From positions 868,001 through 932,000 of the forward strand of contig NZ_NISY01000001.1 of assembly GCF_007595705.1 (NCBI RefSeq): a DNA stretch of 64,000 nucleotides, given 5' to 3'. The stretch's first letter is position 1; every line of letters begins with the position of its first letter. Of this stretch, positions 1 through 8,807 are shown one piece after another. The stretch is from Streptomyces sp. SAJ15 (lineage in GTDB: Bacteria; Actinomycetota; Actinomycetes; Streptomycetales; Streptomycetaceae). Below the pieces are notes generated by a model. The model saw only the letters and a program-made list of their open reading frames with translations. It made no database searches and had not been told where the DNA came from. The position numbers and the translations under genes were made by a program.

Positions 1-430
1 AGTCCGGGAGCACCGGCCCCCGGTACAGGGCGAGGGCGGTCTCCAGCGCGTCCACCTCGGCCTCGACGGTGTCGCACCGCCGTGCCCGGTCCAGCGCCCG
101 GTCGAAGGCGATCACATCGAGCTGGTCTTCGGCGATCACCAGCCGATATCCCGGTCCGTCGGTCAGCAGCATCTGATGGCCGCCCGGAATTCGCGCCCGT
201 AGATCGGCGACTATTTTGCGAATCTGGTGTTCCGCCGTGGCCGGTGGGTCCTGTGCCCATACCGCCTCCACCAGATGCGATATCGGCACCAGCCGATCCG
301 CCTCCAGCAGCAATGCGGCCAGGAGTGCGCGCGCCCGTGGCCCGCCCACGGACAGGTGGTGTCTTCCGACCCGCGCCGTCAACGTGCCGAGAATGCCGAA
401 CCGGACAGCGCTCCCCCGTGAGGCCATCAT
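1..430 (-). CDS. SARP-family transcriptional activator, N-terminal part (cut by window edge)
   Basis: This is a partial gene reading leftward off the window. The start is ATG at 430, with a second in-frame ATG at 427. The visible 143 residues begin MMASRGSAVRFGILGTLTA and run through an OmpR/PhoB-type winged helix (VGGPRARALLAALLLEA, then HQIRKIVADLRARI and DGPGYRL) into the start of a bacterial transcriptional activation domain (IAFDRALDRARR, then LETALALYRGPVLPD). This is the AfsR/DnrI/RedD architecture of Streptomyces antibiotic regulatory proteins, which bind heptameric direct repeats and activate biosynthetic operons. It is divergent from the P450/isonitrile operon and is its likely pathway regulator. 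Whether it is a small SARP or a large AfsR-type protein cannot be seen. Confidence 0.88.
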   Translation of the reverse strand, partial: MMASRGSAVRFGILGTLTARVGRHHLSVGGPRARALLAALLLEADRLVPISHLVEAVWAQDPPATAEHQIRKIVADLRARIPGGHQMLLTDGPGYRLVIAEDQLDVIAFDRALDRARRCDTVEAEVDALETALALYRGPVLPD

Positions 431-1174
431 GGCAGCGAACTCTATGGGAGGAGCGCGGCGATTAGGGCCGATTATTCTGGCCAGTCGGCCGTTCAATTCT
501 GGCTGGAACGGATTGGCGCGCGGAATGAACAAATCCCGCTTGACGCACCGCCATTGGCCAAGAATACTCGCTCAGTGTTGGTGACGTGTGCTCCCTGATG
601 GAGCGCCGGAACCACCGCCGAGGACGTGCCGCGGCCGCACACGGCGCGGCGGATATGCGGATCGCGGCGATTTCGACGAGCGGACATCGGGCGGCGTTCA
701 GCACCGCGACGGAGCGCTCCACGCGTGATCCGCGCCGCGCGGACCGGACCCGACGCCGCGCGGACCGGATCCGCGGCTCCAACGTCACGGACGTCGTCCC
801 CCGCCCCAGGGGGCCGCGAAATCGCCACACCACCGCGACCCCACCGGCATCCCGGGTGTTCCGGGCCCCAGCCGCTCCGGGGAACACGGATCCCGGCGGC
901 CGCCCGGGGAGACGACCCCGTCGACCCGCTGTAGGCCCACCACGACCCGTCGGCCCGCCGAGACCACGCGTCCCGCCGGCCCTCGTACGGACAGGGGCGC
1001 CGGCGCATCCACGGACCCCGGCGCGCCCGGCGTGCCCGCAGACCCCGGCCCCCACCTCCTCCGCACCTCCTCCGCCTGACCGCGCGTCCTCCGCCCGCTC
1101 TCGACCGCCCGCGCGTCCTCCCGCCTTGGCCCGCCCCGGCGGGGGCGGTCGCCCAAGGAAGGAAGCAGCACGCC
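431..1174. promoter_or_regulatory. Divergent intergenic control region between SARP and P450
   Basis: This 744-bp gap has no convincing gene. ATTCTGG occurs at 474-480 and again at 496-502. The 22-bp period is twice the 11-bp helical spacing typical of SARP boxes, and the sites lie just upstream of the SARP start. A plus-strand promoter-like element is TTGACG at 540-545 followed, 17 bp on, by AATACT at 563-568. From there on the sequence is an extremely GC-rich leader of about 600 bp with no recognised signal. The assignments are inferred from motif and position only. Confidence 0.4.
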
Positions 1175-2581
1175 ATGACAGCTCCAGAACCCCTGCCCCT
1201 GCACGGGCCCGAGTACAAGACCGACCCGTATCCGCTGTACCGGAGGCTTCGCGAAGAGGGCCCCGTGCACCGGGTCAACTTCCCCAGCGGGGTCAACGCC
1301 TGGCTGGTCACCGGCTACGAGGCGGCCCACCGGGCGCTCAACGACGACCGCCTGGGGAAGAACCACGACCTCGGCAACAGCGCCTGGCGCGAGCGCGCCG
1401 CGATCATGCCCGAGCCGCAGCACTCGCAGCTCCAGGTCCATCTGCTGCACCAGGACCCGCCCAAGCACACCGTGATGCGGAAGATGGTCGCCGAGGCGTT
1501 CCTGCCCCGCCACGTCGAGCGGCTGCGCGGCCGGTTCGAGGAGATCGCCGCCGAACTCCTCGACGCCGCCGTCGGCTCCCCCGGGACCGCCGAGGCCGGG
1601 GACTCGACCGGGGCCGGTGACTCGACCGAGGTCGGCGACTCGACCGGGGCTGCTGGTCGCTCCGCCGGGGCCGGCGACTCCACCGAGGCCGGCGACTCCG
1701 CCGCGGGAGTGATCGACGTGGTCGGGGCCTTCGCGGCCCACTTCCCGTTCCGCGTCCTGTGCGAAGTGATCGGACTGCCGCCGGAGTTGGCGGCGCGCTT
1801 CGACCGCGACTGGGGCAAGGTGGTGCAGCCCGTCGGGCCCACCGACCCCCAGCGGCCCGTCTACGAGGGACGCCTGCGCGGCCTGCAGAACTACATCACG
1901 GAGGTCGTCGAGGACAAGCGCCGCAACCCCGGCGCCGACCTGCTCACCAAGCTCGTGCGGGCCTGCGCGAACGGCGAGATCACCAAGGAGGAGCAGGACT
2001 CCATCGTCTTCCAGCTCCTGGTCGCCGGGCAGGAGCCGGTGACCAACCAGATCACCACCGCCCTCATCGCCCTGCTGCGCCACCCCGAGCAGCTCCGACG
2101 GCTCCAGCGGGCCGTTGGCGGGGGGCCGGGCGCCGACCCGGACCTGCTGCCGCGCGCCGTGGAGGAACTGCTCCGCTACGACAGCGCCTTCGAGCTCACC
2201 ACCTGGCGGTTCTTCGCCGAGGACGCCGACCTCCTCGGCACCCGCATCCCCGCCGGGGACTCGGTCATCGTCTCGCTGTGCGCCGCCAACCGGGACCCGG
2301 AGGGCTTCCCCGACGCGGACACGCTCGACCTCGACCGCAGCCCCAACCCGCACCTCGCCTTCGGCCACGGCGTCCACTTCTGCCCCGGTGCCGCCCTGGC
2401 CCGCATCGAGCTCCAGATCGCGTTGCGCGCGCTGCTCACCCGGCTGCCACGGGTGCGGCTGGCCGTCCCCGACGACCGACTCGTCTGGGTCGGCGCCGTC
2501 CTCGCGCGCGGCGTCAACCAGCTTCCCGTCGCCTACGGGCCGACGGGACCGTCTCGCACCGGCTGCCCCGTACGGCACTGA
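1175..2581 (+). CDS. Cytochrome P450 with low-complexity insertion
   Basis: A 468-residue bacterial class I P450, which would need a ferredoxin partner. The landmarks are HQDPPKHTVMR in helix C (92-102), the I-helix AGQEPVTN (284-291), ExxR as EELLR (330-334) and the heme loop FGHGVHFCPG with ligand Cys403. The acid of the I-helix acid/alcohol pair is present (Glu287), but the usual Thr is Pro288. That is uncommon and may alter proton delivery. Residues 138-178 are a repetitive GDST/EAGDS insertion that makes the protein longer than the usual ~400-410 residues. GAAGGAAG lies just upstream of the ATG. The gene is 111 bp upstream of the isonitrile synthase, so it probably tailors the isonitrile or couples aromatic rings, as yeast Dit2 does beside Dit1. 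The substrate is inferred. Confidence 0.93.
   Translation: MTAPEPLPLHGPEYKTDPYPLYRRLREEGPVHRVNFPSGVNAWLVTGYEAAHRALNDDRLGKNHDLGNSAWRERAAIMPEPQHSQLQVHLLHQDPPKHTVMRKMVAEAFLPRHVERLRGRFEEIAAELLDAAVGSPGTAEAGDSTGAGDSTEVGDSTGAAGRSAGAGDSTEAGDSAAGVIDVVGAFAAHFPFRVLCEVIGLPPELAARFDRDWGKVVQPVGPTDPQRPVYEGRLRGLQNYITEVVEDKRRNPGADLLTKLVRACANGEITKEEQDSIVFQLLVAGQEPVTNQITTALIALLRHPEQLRRLQRAVGGGPGADPDLLPRAVEELLRYDSAFELTTWRFFAEDADLLGTRIPAGDSVIVSLCAANRDPEGFPDADTLDLDRSPNPHLAFGHGVHFCPGAALARIELQIALRALLTRLPRVRLAVPDDRLVWVGAVLARGVNQLPVAYGPTGPSRTGCPVRH
1586..1708 (+). repeat. In-frame degenerate repeat inside the P450 gene
   Basis: The repeat is built from units coding for (E/G)A-G-D-S-T and close variants, such as GAGDST, EVGDST and EAGDS. 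It lies between the GSPG and VIDVVGAF segments, where other P450s have a short loop. It is in frame, so the protein remains intact. Repeat slippage is the likely origin. Confidence 0.75.
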
Positions 2582-2692
2582 CCGGAGCGCAGCACCGACC
2601 GGAAACGCACGCGCGCCGGTGGCGGACCGAGCCGCCCGTGGGGAGTGCGCGTCCACCAGCAGGACGAATCACGAAAGCGAGCCGACACAGCC

Positions 2693-3688
2693 ATGTCCCA
2701 GCCCACCTCAGCAGCCCTGTTACCCGAGGTCGAGCGCGTCAGCCACGCGATTCTGGCGCTGCTGCTCCCGCATCGGCGCACCGTCGAGACCGATACCCAC
2801 CTGGACACCACCCACCACTTCCCGGAGCAGCTGCGGCAGATAGCCGCCTTCGTCCGGAACGGCCAGCCGGTGATCTTCAGCCTGCCCGGCTTCCCGTGCA
2901 AGTCGCCCAACACGGAGAAGGTGTTCAGCCATCTTCCGGACCACGGCGAGCGGCTCGCGCTGCGCTTTCTGCACTCCCTGTGCCTCCGGATCGAGGAGGT
3001 GTACGCCCCCGGCGCGAAGATCCTCGTCTGCTCGGACGGCCATATCTTCGGTGACGTCATCGGGGTGCCCGACGAGCACATCGACGCCTACGGCGACGAA
3101 CTGCGCGAGATGATCCGCACCGAGGGCCTCGGGGACCACCTGGACACCTTCGACCTGCGGGATGTCTACGGCCCCGACCTCTCCTACGACGAGAAGCGCA
3201 AGACCGCCGCCGAGAACCTCGGCCCCTCCCTGGAGGAGCTGCGGGCCGAGGTGCGCGTCAACGACTCCACCCTGCGCATGTACCGCGGCATCACCCGCTT
3301 CCTGGTGGAGGACACCGCGGACTGGGAGGGCACCCGCTCCGCGCTCCAGCGCGAGTGCCGACGGCGCGCCTACGAGGTCATCCTGCGCAGCCGGGCCTGG
3401 GGGGAGCTGATCGCCGAGGCGTATCCGGGCAATGTGCGCCTCTCCATCCACCCGCAGAACCGCGGCGAGGTGAAGTTCGGCATCCGGCTGCTCGGCGCGG
3501 CCGACGCCTGGACCACGCCGTGGCACTCGGTGTTGCTGCACCGCCCCGACGGCAGCTGGGAGCTGATGCACCGCCGCGAGGCGGAGAAGCTCGGTCGGGT
3601 GGTGCACCAGGACGGCCGGCCCAGCCACTACGAGGCGGTCGGCGACGGCCGCGGCAGCGGCGAGGAGTCCGAGGCGGCCGCGGCGTAG
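2693..3688 (+). CDS. Isocyanide (isonitrile) synthase, PvcA/IsnA/Dit1 family
   Basis: A 331-residue protein of the pyoverdine/dityrosine biosynthesis family. Known members such as PvcA and IsnA convert the amino group of tyrosine or tryptophan into an isonitrile, taking the carbon from ribulose-5-phosphate. Family signatures are [12 protein letters not shown] (62-73), [11 protein letters not shown] (111-121), SIHPQ (251-255) and TPWHSV (275-280). Length matches the family. The start is ATG at 2693, preceded by a weak GAAAGCGAG. The usual bacterial partner, an Fe/2-oxoglutarate PvcB/IsnB, is not in the window. A P450 lies directly upstream instead. The residues after 315 are acidic and Ala-rich and probably disordered. 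The amino-acid substrate, tyrosine or tryptophan, cannot be decided by eye. Confidence 0.9.
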   Translation: MSQPTSAALLPEVERVSHAILALLLPHRRTVETDTHLDTTHHFPEQLRQIAAFVRNGQPVIFSLPGFPCKSPNTEKVFSHLPDHGERLALRFLHSLCLRIEEVYAPGAKILVCSDGHIFGDVIGVPDEHIDAYGDELREMIRTEGLGDHLDTFDLRDVYGPDLSYDEKRKTAAENLGPSLEELRAEVRVNDSTLRMYRGITRFLVEDTADWEGTRSALQRECRRRAYEVILRSRAWGELIAEAYPGNVRLSIHPQNRGEVKFGIRLLGAADAWTTPWHSVLLHRPDGSWELMHRREAEKLGRVVHQDGRPSHYEAVGDGRGSGEESEAAAA

Positions 3689-3742
3689 GACGGCCGCGGC
3701 GCAGGACGCCCGTCTCCGCGGGCCGCTCGGGCCGCACGCCGG

Positions 3743-3860
3743 CCCAGGCGCACCCGCGCCCAGGCGCACCCGCGCCCAGGCGCACCCGCGCCCGGGCGCG
3801 CCCCCGTCCGGGCGACGGTCGCCGCGGTCCGCGGTCCACAGCCCGCGGTCCGCGGTCCAC
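3743..3860. repeat. Two short tandem repeats in the isonitrile synthase-rfbA linker
   Basis: A 16-bp unit, CCCAGGCGCACCCGCG, occurs three times in a row at 3743-3790, with a diverged fourth copy to 3806. An 18-bp unit, CCGCGGTCCGCGGTCCAC, occurs at 3822-3839 and 3843-3860 and itself contains a doubled CGCGGTC. The 289-bp linker shows no other signal. The repeats could fold into strong RNA hairpins, but no function is evident. Confidence 0.8.
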
Positions 3861-3977
3861 GTGCGCGGCGCGCGGTCGCCACGGACCGCGCACGCCCCCG
3901 TACGCCCCCGCGCGGCACGGAACGGCCCCCGGCAGGCCCGACCGGCCGCGCGGAAACCCAACCGGGAGGACCGGACG

Positions 3978-4865
3978 ATGAAGGGAATCATCCTCGCCGG
4001 CGGCCATGGAACCCGGCTGCACCCCATCACCCTGGGCGTCTCCAAGCAGCTGCTGCCGGTCTACGACAAGCCCATGATCTACTACCCGTTGTCGGTGCTG
4101 ATGCTCGCCGGAGTCACCGAGATCCAGATCATCTCGGCCCCGGGCGACGTCCCCGGATTCCAGCGGCTCCTCGGGGACGGCTCCATCCTCGGACTCACCC
4201 TCAGCTACGCGGAGCAGGACAAGCCCCGGGGGCTGGCCGACGCCTTCATCCTCGGCGCCGAGCACATCGGAGACGACTCCGTGGCGCTGGTCCTCGGCGA
4301 CAACCTCTTCCACGGCCCCGGCTTCGGCGAGATCCTGCGCACCAGCGCGCGCGACGTCGACGGCTGCGTCCTGTTCGGCTACCCGGTGCGCGACCCCGAG
4401 CGCTACGGCGTCGGCGAGATCGACGCCGAGGGTCGGCTGATCGGCCTGGTGGAGAAGCCCGCGGAGCCCCGCTCCAACCTGGCCGTCACCGGCCTGTACT
4501 TCTACGACAACGACGTGGTCGACATCGCCCGCTCGCTGCGCCCCTCCGAGCGCGGCGAGCTGGAGATCACCGACGTCAACCGCACCTACCTGGAGCGCGG
4601 CAAGGTCGAGTTCGTCCAGTTGGGCCGCGGCTTCGTCTGGCTGGACACCGGCACCCACGAGGCGCTCGCCGACGCCAGCCAGTACGTGCACATCCTGGAG
4701 GACCGCCAGGGCGTGCGCATCGGCTGCATCGAGGAGATCGCCTGGCGCATGGGGTACATCGACCGCGACACCTGCTTCCGACTGGGCCTCGCCCTGTCCA
4801 AGTCGCCCTACGGGCGGTATCTGATGGAGATCACCGGCAACGCCCGGCGCGGGGAGGGCTCGTGA
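3978..4865 (+). CDS. rfbA: Glucose-1-phosphate thymidylyltransferase
   Basis: A 295-residue RmlA-type enzyme that forms dTDP-glucose from dTTP and glucose-1-phosphate, the first step of the deoxysugar route. It shows the nucleotide-binding GGHGTRLHP at the N-terminus, then [43 protein letters not shown] and [10 protein letters not shown]. These are complete family signatures and the length is normal. GGGAGGA sits 7 bases before the ATG. The next gene starts inside its stop codon (GTGA overlap), so the two are translationally coupled. The location among deoxysugar genes argues for a cluster-dedicated copy rather than the cell-wall rhamnose set. Confidence 0.95.
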   Translation: MKGIILAGGHGTRLHPITLGVSKQLLPVYDKPMIYYPLSVLMLAGVTEIQIISAPGDVPGFQRLLGDGSILGLTLSYAEQDKPRGLADAFILGAEHIGDDSVALVLGDNLFHGPGFGEILRTSARDVDGCVLFGYPVRDPERYGVGEIDAEGRLIGLVEKPAEPRSNLAVTGLYFYDNDVVDIARSLRPSERGELEITDVNRTYLERGKVEFVQLGRGFVWLDTGTHEALADASQYVHILEDRQGVRIGCIEEIAWRMGYIDRDTCFRLGLALSKSPYGRYLMEITGNARRGEGS

Positions 4866-5845
4866 GGATCCTGGTGACCGGCGGGGCCGGCTTCATCGGC
4901 TCGACCTATGTGCGCGCCCTGCTGAGCCGGGCGTACGGGCCCGCCGCGCACACCGTGACCGTGCTCGACAAGCTCACCTACGCCGGCAACCGCGACAACC
5001 TGCCGACCGCCCACCGGCGCCTGACCTTCGTGCACGGCGACATCTGCGACGCCCGGCTGCTGGCCGAGCTGCTGCCCGGCCAGGAGGCGGTCGTGCACTT
5101 CGCCGCCGAGTCGCACGTCGACCGCTCCATCGACGGGGCGGCCGACTTCGTGCGCACCAACGTCCTGGGCACCCAGACCCTCCTGGACGCGGCCGTCGAC
5201 GCCCGCGTCCAGCGCGTGGTGCACGTCTCCACCGACGAGGTCTACGGCTCCATCGCCACCGGCTCGTGGACCGAGGAGTCGCCGCTGCTGCCCAACTCCC
5301 CCTACGCCGCCTCCAAGGCCGGCTCCGACCTCATCGCGCGCGCCTACCGACGCACCCACGGCCTGGACGTGTCCGTCACCCGCTGCTCCAACAACTACGG
5401 CCCCCACCAGCACCCGGAGAAGGTGATCCCGCGGTTCGTCACCAACCTCCTGGAGGGGGAGCCGGTGCCGGTCTACGGCGACGGCCGTCACCGACGGGAG
5501 TGGCTGCACGTCGAGGACCACTGCCGGGCCGTCCACCTCGTCCTGGAGCGGGGCCGGGCGGGCGAGGTCTACCACGTCGGCGGCGGCGACGAGCTGTCCA
5601 ACCTCGAACTCACCGAGCGCATCCTGGACCTGTGCGGCGCCGACGCCTCCATGATCCGCCATGTGCCCGACCGGAAGGGGCACGACCTGCGGTACGCGCT
5701 CGACGACCGCAAGATCCGCGACGAGCTCGGCTACGCCCCCCGGCACACCCTCGCCGACGGCCTCGCCCGCACCGTCGCCTGGTACCGCGACAACCCCGAG
5801 TGGTGGAAGGCGGTCCGGCACCGGGCGCCGACCACGGGCCGGTGA
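4862..5845 (+). CDS. rfbB: dTDP-glucose 4,6-dehydratase
   Basis: A 327-residue RmlB-type extended SDR that converts dTDP-glucose to dTDP-4-keto-6-deoxyglucose with bound NAD. The Rossmann motif GGAGFIGS starts at residue 7. [12 protein letters not shown], the catalytic STDEVYG and YAASKAGSD (YxxxK) follow, then [16 protein letters not shown] and the C-terminal WYRDNPEWW. Start is GTG at 4862, overlapping the rfbA stop by 4 bp. Product branches to the 2,3-dehydratase and aminotransferase encoded just downstream. Confidence 0.95.
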   Translation: MRILVTGGAGFIGSTYVRALLSRAYGPAAHTVTVLDKLTYAGNRDNLPTAHRRLTFVHGDICDARLLAELLPGQEAVVHFAAESHVDRSIDGAADFVRTNVLGTQTLLDAAVDARVQRVVHVSTDEVYGSIATGSWTEESPLLPNSPYAASKAGSDLIARAYRRTHGLDVSVTRCSNNYGPHQHPEKVIPRFVTNLLEGEPVPVYGDGRHRREWLHVEDHCRAVHLVLERGRAGEVYHVGGGDELSNLELTERILDLCGADASMIRHVPDRKGHDLRYALDDRKIRDELGYAPRHTLADGLARTVAWYRDNPEWWKAVRHRAPTTGR

Positions 5846-5858
5846 GCCCCGCACCACC

Positions 5859-5932
5859 CGCCCGCCCCGACCCCGACCTCCGTCCGCCACCTGCCCGCGC
5901 GCCCGCCCCGACCCCGACCGCCGTCCGCCACC
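5859..5932. repeat. 33-bp direct repeat between dehydratase and aminotransferase genes
   Basis: Two nearly identical 33-bp segments (5859-5891 and 5900-5932) begin CGCCCGCCCCGACCCCGACC and end CCGTCCGCCACC. They fill most of the 120-bp linker. They resemble the other linker repeats of this cluster in being pure C/G-rich tandem duplications without coding potential. Confidence 0.75.
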
Positions 5933-5965
5933 CCCGCCGGCCCCGCCGCGCACCCGAGGAGAAGC

Positions 5966-7087
5966 ATGGTCACCTATGTCTGGGACTACCTGCCCGAGTA
6001 CGAGAGGGAGAAGGAGGACATCCTCGACGCCGTCGGGAAGGTCTTCGCCTCGGGCCGCCTCGTGCTCGGCGAGAGCGTCCGGGGCTTCGAGGAGGAGTTC
6101 GCCCGCTACCACGGCGGCGGGCTGTGCACCGGCGTCGACAACGGCACCAACGCCCTGAAGCTGGCGCTGGAGGCGCTCGGCGTCGGCCCCGGCGACGAGG
6201 TGATCACCGTCTCCAACACGGCGGCGCCCACCGTCGTCGCCATCGTCTCCACCGGCGCCACCCCGGTCTTCGTCGACGTCCGCGAGGCGGACTTCCTCAT
6301 CGACACCGACCAGGTCGAGGCCGCCGTCACCGGGCGCACCAAGGTGCTGCTGCCGGTGCACCTGTACGGGCAGTGCGCCGACATGGAGCCGCTGCGGCGG
6401 ATCGCCGCGCGGCACGGGCTGAAAATCCTGGAGGACTGCGCTCAGGCGCACGGAGCCCGCCACCACGGCGCCCTCGCCGGCACCCTGGGCGACGCCGCCG
6501 CGTACTCCTTCTACCCGACCAAGGTGCTGGGCGCCTACGGCGACGGCGGTGCCGTGCTGACCCGCGACGAGGAGACCGACCGCGCCCTGCGCCAACTGCG
6601 CTACTACGGCATGGACAAGGTCTACTACGTCGTCCGCACCCCCGGGCACAACGCCCGGCTGGACGAGGTGCAGGCCGAGATCCTGCGCCGCAAGCTCGGC
6701 CGGCTCGACGCGTACATCGCCGGCCGCGACGCCGTCGCCCGCCGCTACGAGGAGCAGCTCGCGGACCTCACCGGCCCCGGCGGGCTGCTGCTGCCCACCA
6801 CCAACCCGGGCAACACCCACGTCCACTACGTGTACGTGGTCCGCCACCCCCGGCGCGAAGAGATCATCGAGGCCCTCAAGGCGTACGACATCCACCTCAA
6901 CATCAGCTATCCCTGGCCGGTGCACACCATGTCCGGCTTCGCGCACCTGGGATATCGCGAGGGCTCCCTGCCGGTCACCGAGAAGCTGGCCGGCGAGATC
7001 TTCTCGCTGCCGATGTACCCCTCGCTGCCCGAAGGGCTGCAGCACAAGGTCGTCGGCGCGCTGCGCGAGGTGCTCGCCGCGCTCTGA
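5966..7087 (+). CDS. dTDP-3-keto-sugar aminotransferase, EvaB-like (DegT/DnrJ/EryC1 family)
   Basis: A 373-residue PLP-dependent sugar transaminase. The Schiff-base lysine is Lys186 in [15 protein letters not shown]. Other family marks are [11 protein letters not shown] (58-68), HLYGQCADM and EDCAQAHGA, with the acid that pairs with the pyridine nitrogen. From memory of the glycopeptide cluster, the match to EvaB, the C-3 aminotransferase of epivancosamine synthesis, is strong along the whole length (N-terminal [15 protein letters not shown]-terminal [18 protein letters not shown]). It should install the 3-amino group on the 2-deoxy-3,4-diketo intermediate. GAGGAGAAG lies just before the ATG. 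Confidence 0.92.
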   Translation: MVTYVWDYLPEYEREKEDILDAVGKVFASGRLVLGESVRGFEEEFARYHGGGLCTGVDNGTNALKLALEALGVGPGDEVITVSNTAAPTVVAIVSTGATPVFVDVREADFLIDTDQVEAAVTGRTKVLLPVHLYGQCADMEPLRRIAARHGLKILEDCAQAHGARHHGALAGTLGDAAAYSFYPTKVLGAYGDGGAVLTRDEETDRALRQLRYYGMDKVYYVVRTPGHNARLDEVQAEILRRKLGRLDAYIAGRDAVARRYEEQLADLTGPGGLLLPTTNPGNTHVHYVYVVRHPRREEIIEALKAYDIHLNISYPWPVHTMSGFAHLGYREGSLPVTEKLAGEIFSLPMYPSLPEGLQHKVVGALREVLAAL

Positions 7088-7173
7088 CCGCGCCCCGCCC
7101 GCAGACCCGTCAGCGCCATGACCCACGACGCCCGGCGCGCGGCGTCGTGCCGTACGCGGAAGGAACCGCCACC

Positions 7174-7776
7174 ATGCAGGTGCAGAAGCTGGGGATCGAG
7201 GGGGCCTACGCGTTCACGCCCCCCGTCCACAAGGACGACCGCGGACTGTTCACCTCCCCCTTCCAGGACGCCGCGTTCGCCGAGAGCCAGGGCCGGCCGC
7301 TCTTCCCGGTGAAGGACATCAGCCACAACCTGTCCGCCCGCGGGGTGCTCCGCGGCATCCACTACACCACCACCCCGCCGGGACGGGCCAAGTACGTCTA
7401 CTGCCCCTACGGGCGGGTCCAGGACTACCTGGTCGACCTGCGGCTCGGCTCGCCCACCTTCGGCCGCTGGGAGTCCACCGAACTCGGCGGCGAGGAGGCA
7501 CGCGCCCTGTACATCCCGGTCGGCGTCGGGCACGCCTTCCTCTCCCTCCAGGACGACTCGATGGTCGTGTACGTGATGTCCGAGGGGTACGTCCCCGAGC
7601 ACGAGCTCGCCGTCTCCCCGCTCGACCCGAAGCTCGGCCTGCCCGTTCCCCAGGGCCACGCGCTCGCCCAGTCCCCGCGCGACGCCGCCGCGCCGACCCT
7701 GAGCGAGGCCGAGCGGCAGGGGCTGCTCCCGGAGTACGACACCTGCCGGAGGGTGGAGGCCGCGCTGTGGCAGTGA
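7174..7776 (+). CDS. dTDP-4-keto-6-deoxyhexose 5-epimerase (RmlC/EvaD-like)
   Basis: A 200-residue cupin of the RmlC family, most like EvaD, which epimerises C-5 of the amino-keto sugar to give the L configuration. Visible marks are DDRGLF, RGVLRGIHYTTTPPG with the candidate base His63, KYVYCPYG, PTFGRWES and the PVGVGHAF barrel strand with His120. Tyr133 is the expected acid position. The start is ATG at 7174, with GGAAGGAA upstream. The end overlaps the ketoreductase gene. A 3,5- rather than 5-only epimerase cannot be excluded, but the amino group at C-3 favours C-5 alone. Confidence 0.9.
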   Translation: MQVQKLGIEGAYAFTPPVHKDDRGLFTSPFQDAAFAESQGRPLFPVKDISHNLSARGVLRGIHYTTTPPGRAKYVYCPYGRVQDYLVDLRLGSPTFGRWESTELGGEEARALYIPVGVGHAFLSLQDDSMVVYVMSEGYVPEHELAVSPLDPKLGLPVPQGHALAQSPRDAAAPTLSEAERQGLLPEYDTCRRVEAALWQ

Positions 7777-8807
7777 ACCCGCCGCTGATCACCCTGCTGG
7801 GCGCCACCGGCTTCGTCGGCTCGGCCCTGCTGCGCGAGCTGGCCGGCCGTCCGGTGCGCGTCCGGGCCGTCTCCCGGCGCCCCGCCGTCGTCCCGGCCGA
7901 CGCCCGCGCCGAGATCGAGGTGCGCGCCGCCGACCTCACCGAACCCGGCGAGATGGCCGCCGCCGTGGCCGGCGCCCACATCGTGGTGCACGCGACCCTC
8001 TACAGCGCGGCCACCGCCACCTGGCGCGTCGAGGACGGCGACCCGGCCGCCGAGCGCGTCAACGTGGGCCTGGTCCGGGACCTGGTCGCCGCCCTCGCCG
8101 ACCGCGAGCCGGGACCGCCGCCCGGCGTGCTGTTCACCGGCGCCGCCTCCCAGGTCGGCCCCACCGACAAGCCGGTGCTCGACGGCAGCGAGGAGGACCG
8201 CCCGGCCGGCGCCTACGACCGGCAGAAGCTCGCCGCCGAGCGGCTGCTGCTCGCCGCGAGCGCCCGCGGGGTGCTGCGCGGGACCTCGGTGCGGCTGCCC
8301 ACCGTCTTCGGCTACGGCCCGCACTCCACCGCCCGGGACCGGGGCGTCGTCTCAGCCATGGCCCGCCGAGCCCTCGCCGGGGACCCGATCACCATGTGGC
8401 ACGACGGCACCGTCCGGCGCGACCTGCTGTACATCGACGACCTGGCCCGCGCCCTGGCCGCCGGCGTCGACCACCTGGACGCGCTCACCGGGCGGCACTG
8501 GCTGCTCGGCACCGGCGAGGCCCGGCCGCTGGGGCCGGTCTTCGAGGAGCTGGCCGCGCTGGTCGCGTGGCGCACCGGCAAGCCGCCCGTGCCCGTCGTG
8601 TCGGTGGAACCGCCCGCCCACTCCGAGGCCGGCGACTTCTCCGACGTCATCATCGACCCGTCGGGCTTCCGCTCCGCCACCGGCTGGTCCCCCCAGACCC
8701 CGTTCAGCGAGGCGCTGCGCCGCACGGTGGACCACCTCGCGGACGAGGCGCTGCGGGCGCGCCCCGGCCCCGCGGGTGAGGAACGGGCCGCGGGGAGCCG
8801 GGGGTGA
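7767..8807 (+). CDS. dTDP-sugar 4-ketoreductase (EvaE/DnmV-type)
   Basis: A 346-residue extended SDR that reduces the C-4 ketone with NAD(P)H as the last sugar step, so it sets the C-4 stereochemistry. The Rossmann motif GATGFVGSALL lies near the N-terminus, GAASQVG follows, YDRQKLAAE supplies the YxxxK pair, and LYIDDLARAL and the SGFRSATGWSPQTPF tail are typical. GTG at 7767 gives a 10-bp overlap with the epimerase. GTG at 7773 would give the more usual 4-bp GTGA overlap. Both keep the Rossmann motif. The axial or equatorial outcome at C-4 cannot be read from sequence. Confidence 0.88.
   Translation: MAVNPPLITLLGATGFVGSALLRELAGRPVRVRAVSRRPAVVPADARAEIEVRAADLTEPGEMAAAVAGAHIVVHATLYSAATATWRVEDGDPAAERVNVGLVRDLVAALADREPGPPPGVLFTGAASQVGPTDKPVLDGSEEDRPAGAYDRQKLAAERLLLAASARGVLRGTSVRLPTVFGYGPHSTARDRGVVSAMARRALAGDPITMWHDGTVRRDLLYIDDLARALAAGVDHLDALTGRHWLLGTGEARPLGPVFEELAALVAWRTGKPPVPVVSVEPPAHSEAGDFSDVIIDPSGFRSATGWSPQTPFSEALRRTVDHLADEALRARPGPAGEERAAGSRG

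Noticed and set aside
586..1620. Plus-strand gene upstream of and overlapping the P450
   Set aside because: The 344-codon frame is almost pure Arg/Pro/Ala and overlaps the P450 in another frame. It is not protein-like.
785..2656. Long minus-strand open frame opposite the P450
   Set aside because: It is the codon-position shadow of the P450 gene. The translation is Gly/Val/Arg-rich with no domain, while the plus strand carries complete P450 motifs.
4808..7126. 772-codon minus-strand frame opposite the sugar genes
   Set aside because: A GC-bias shadow spanning two clearly real genes and their linker. Composition is Val/Gly/Asp/His repeats without motifs.
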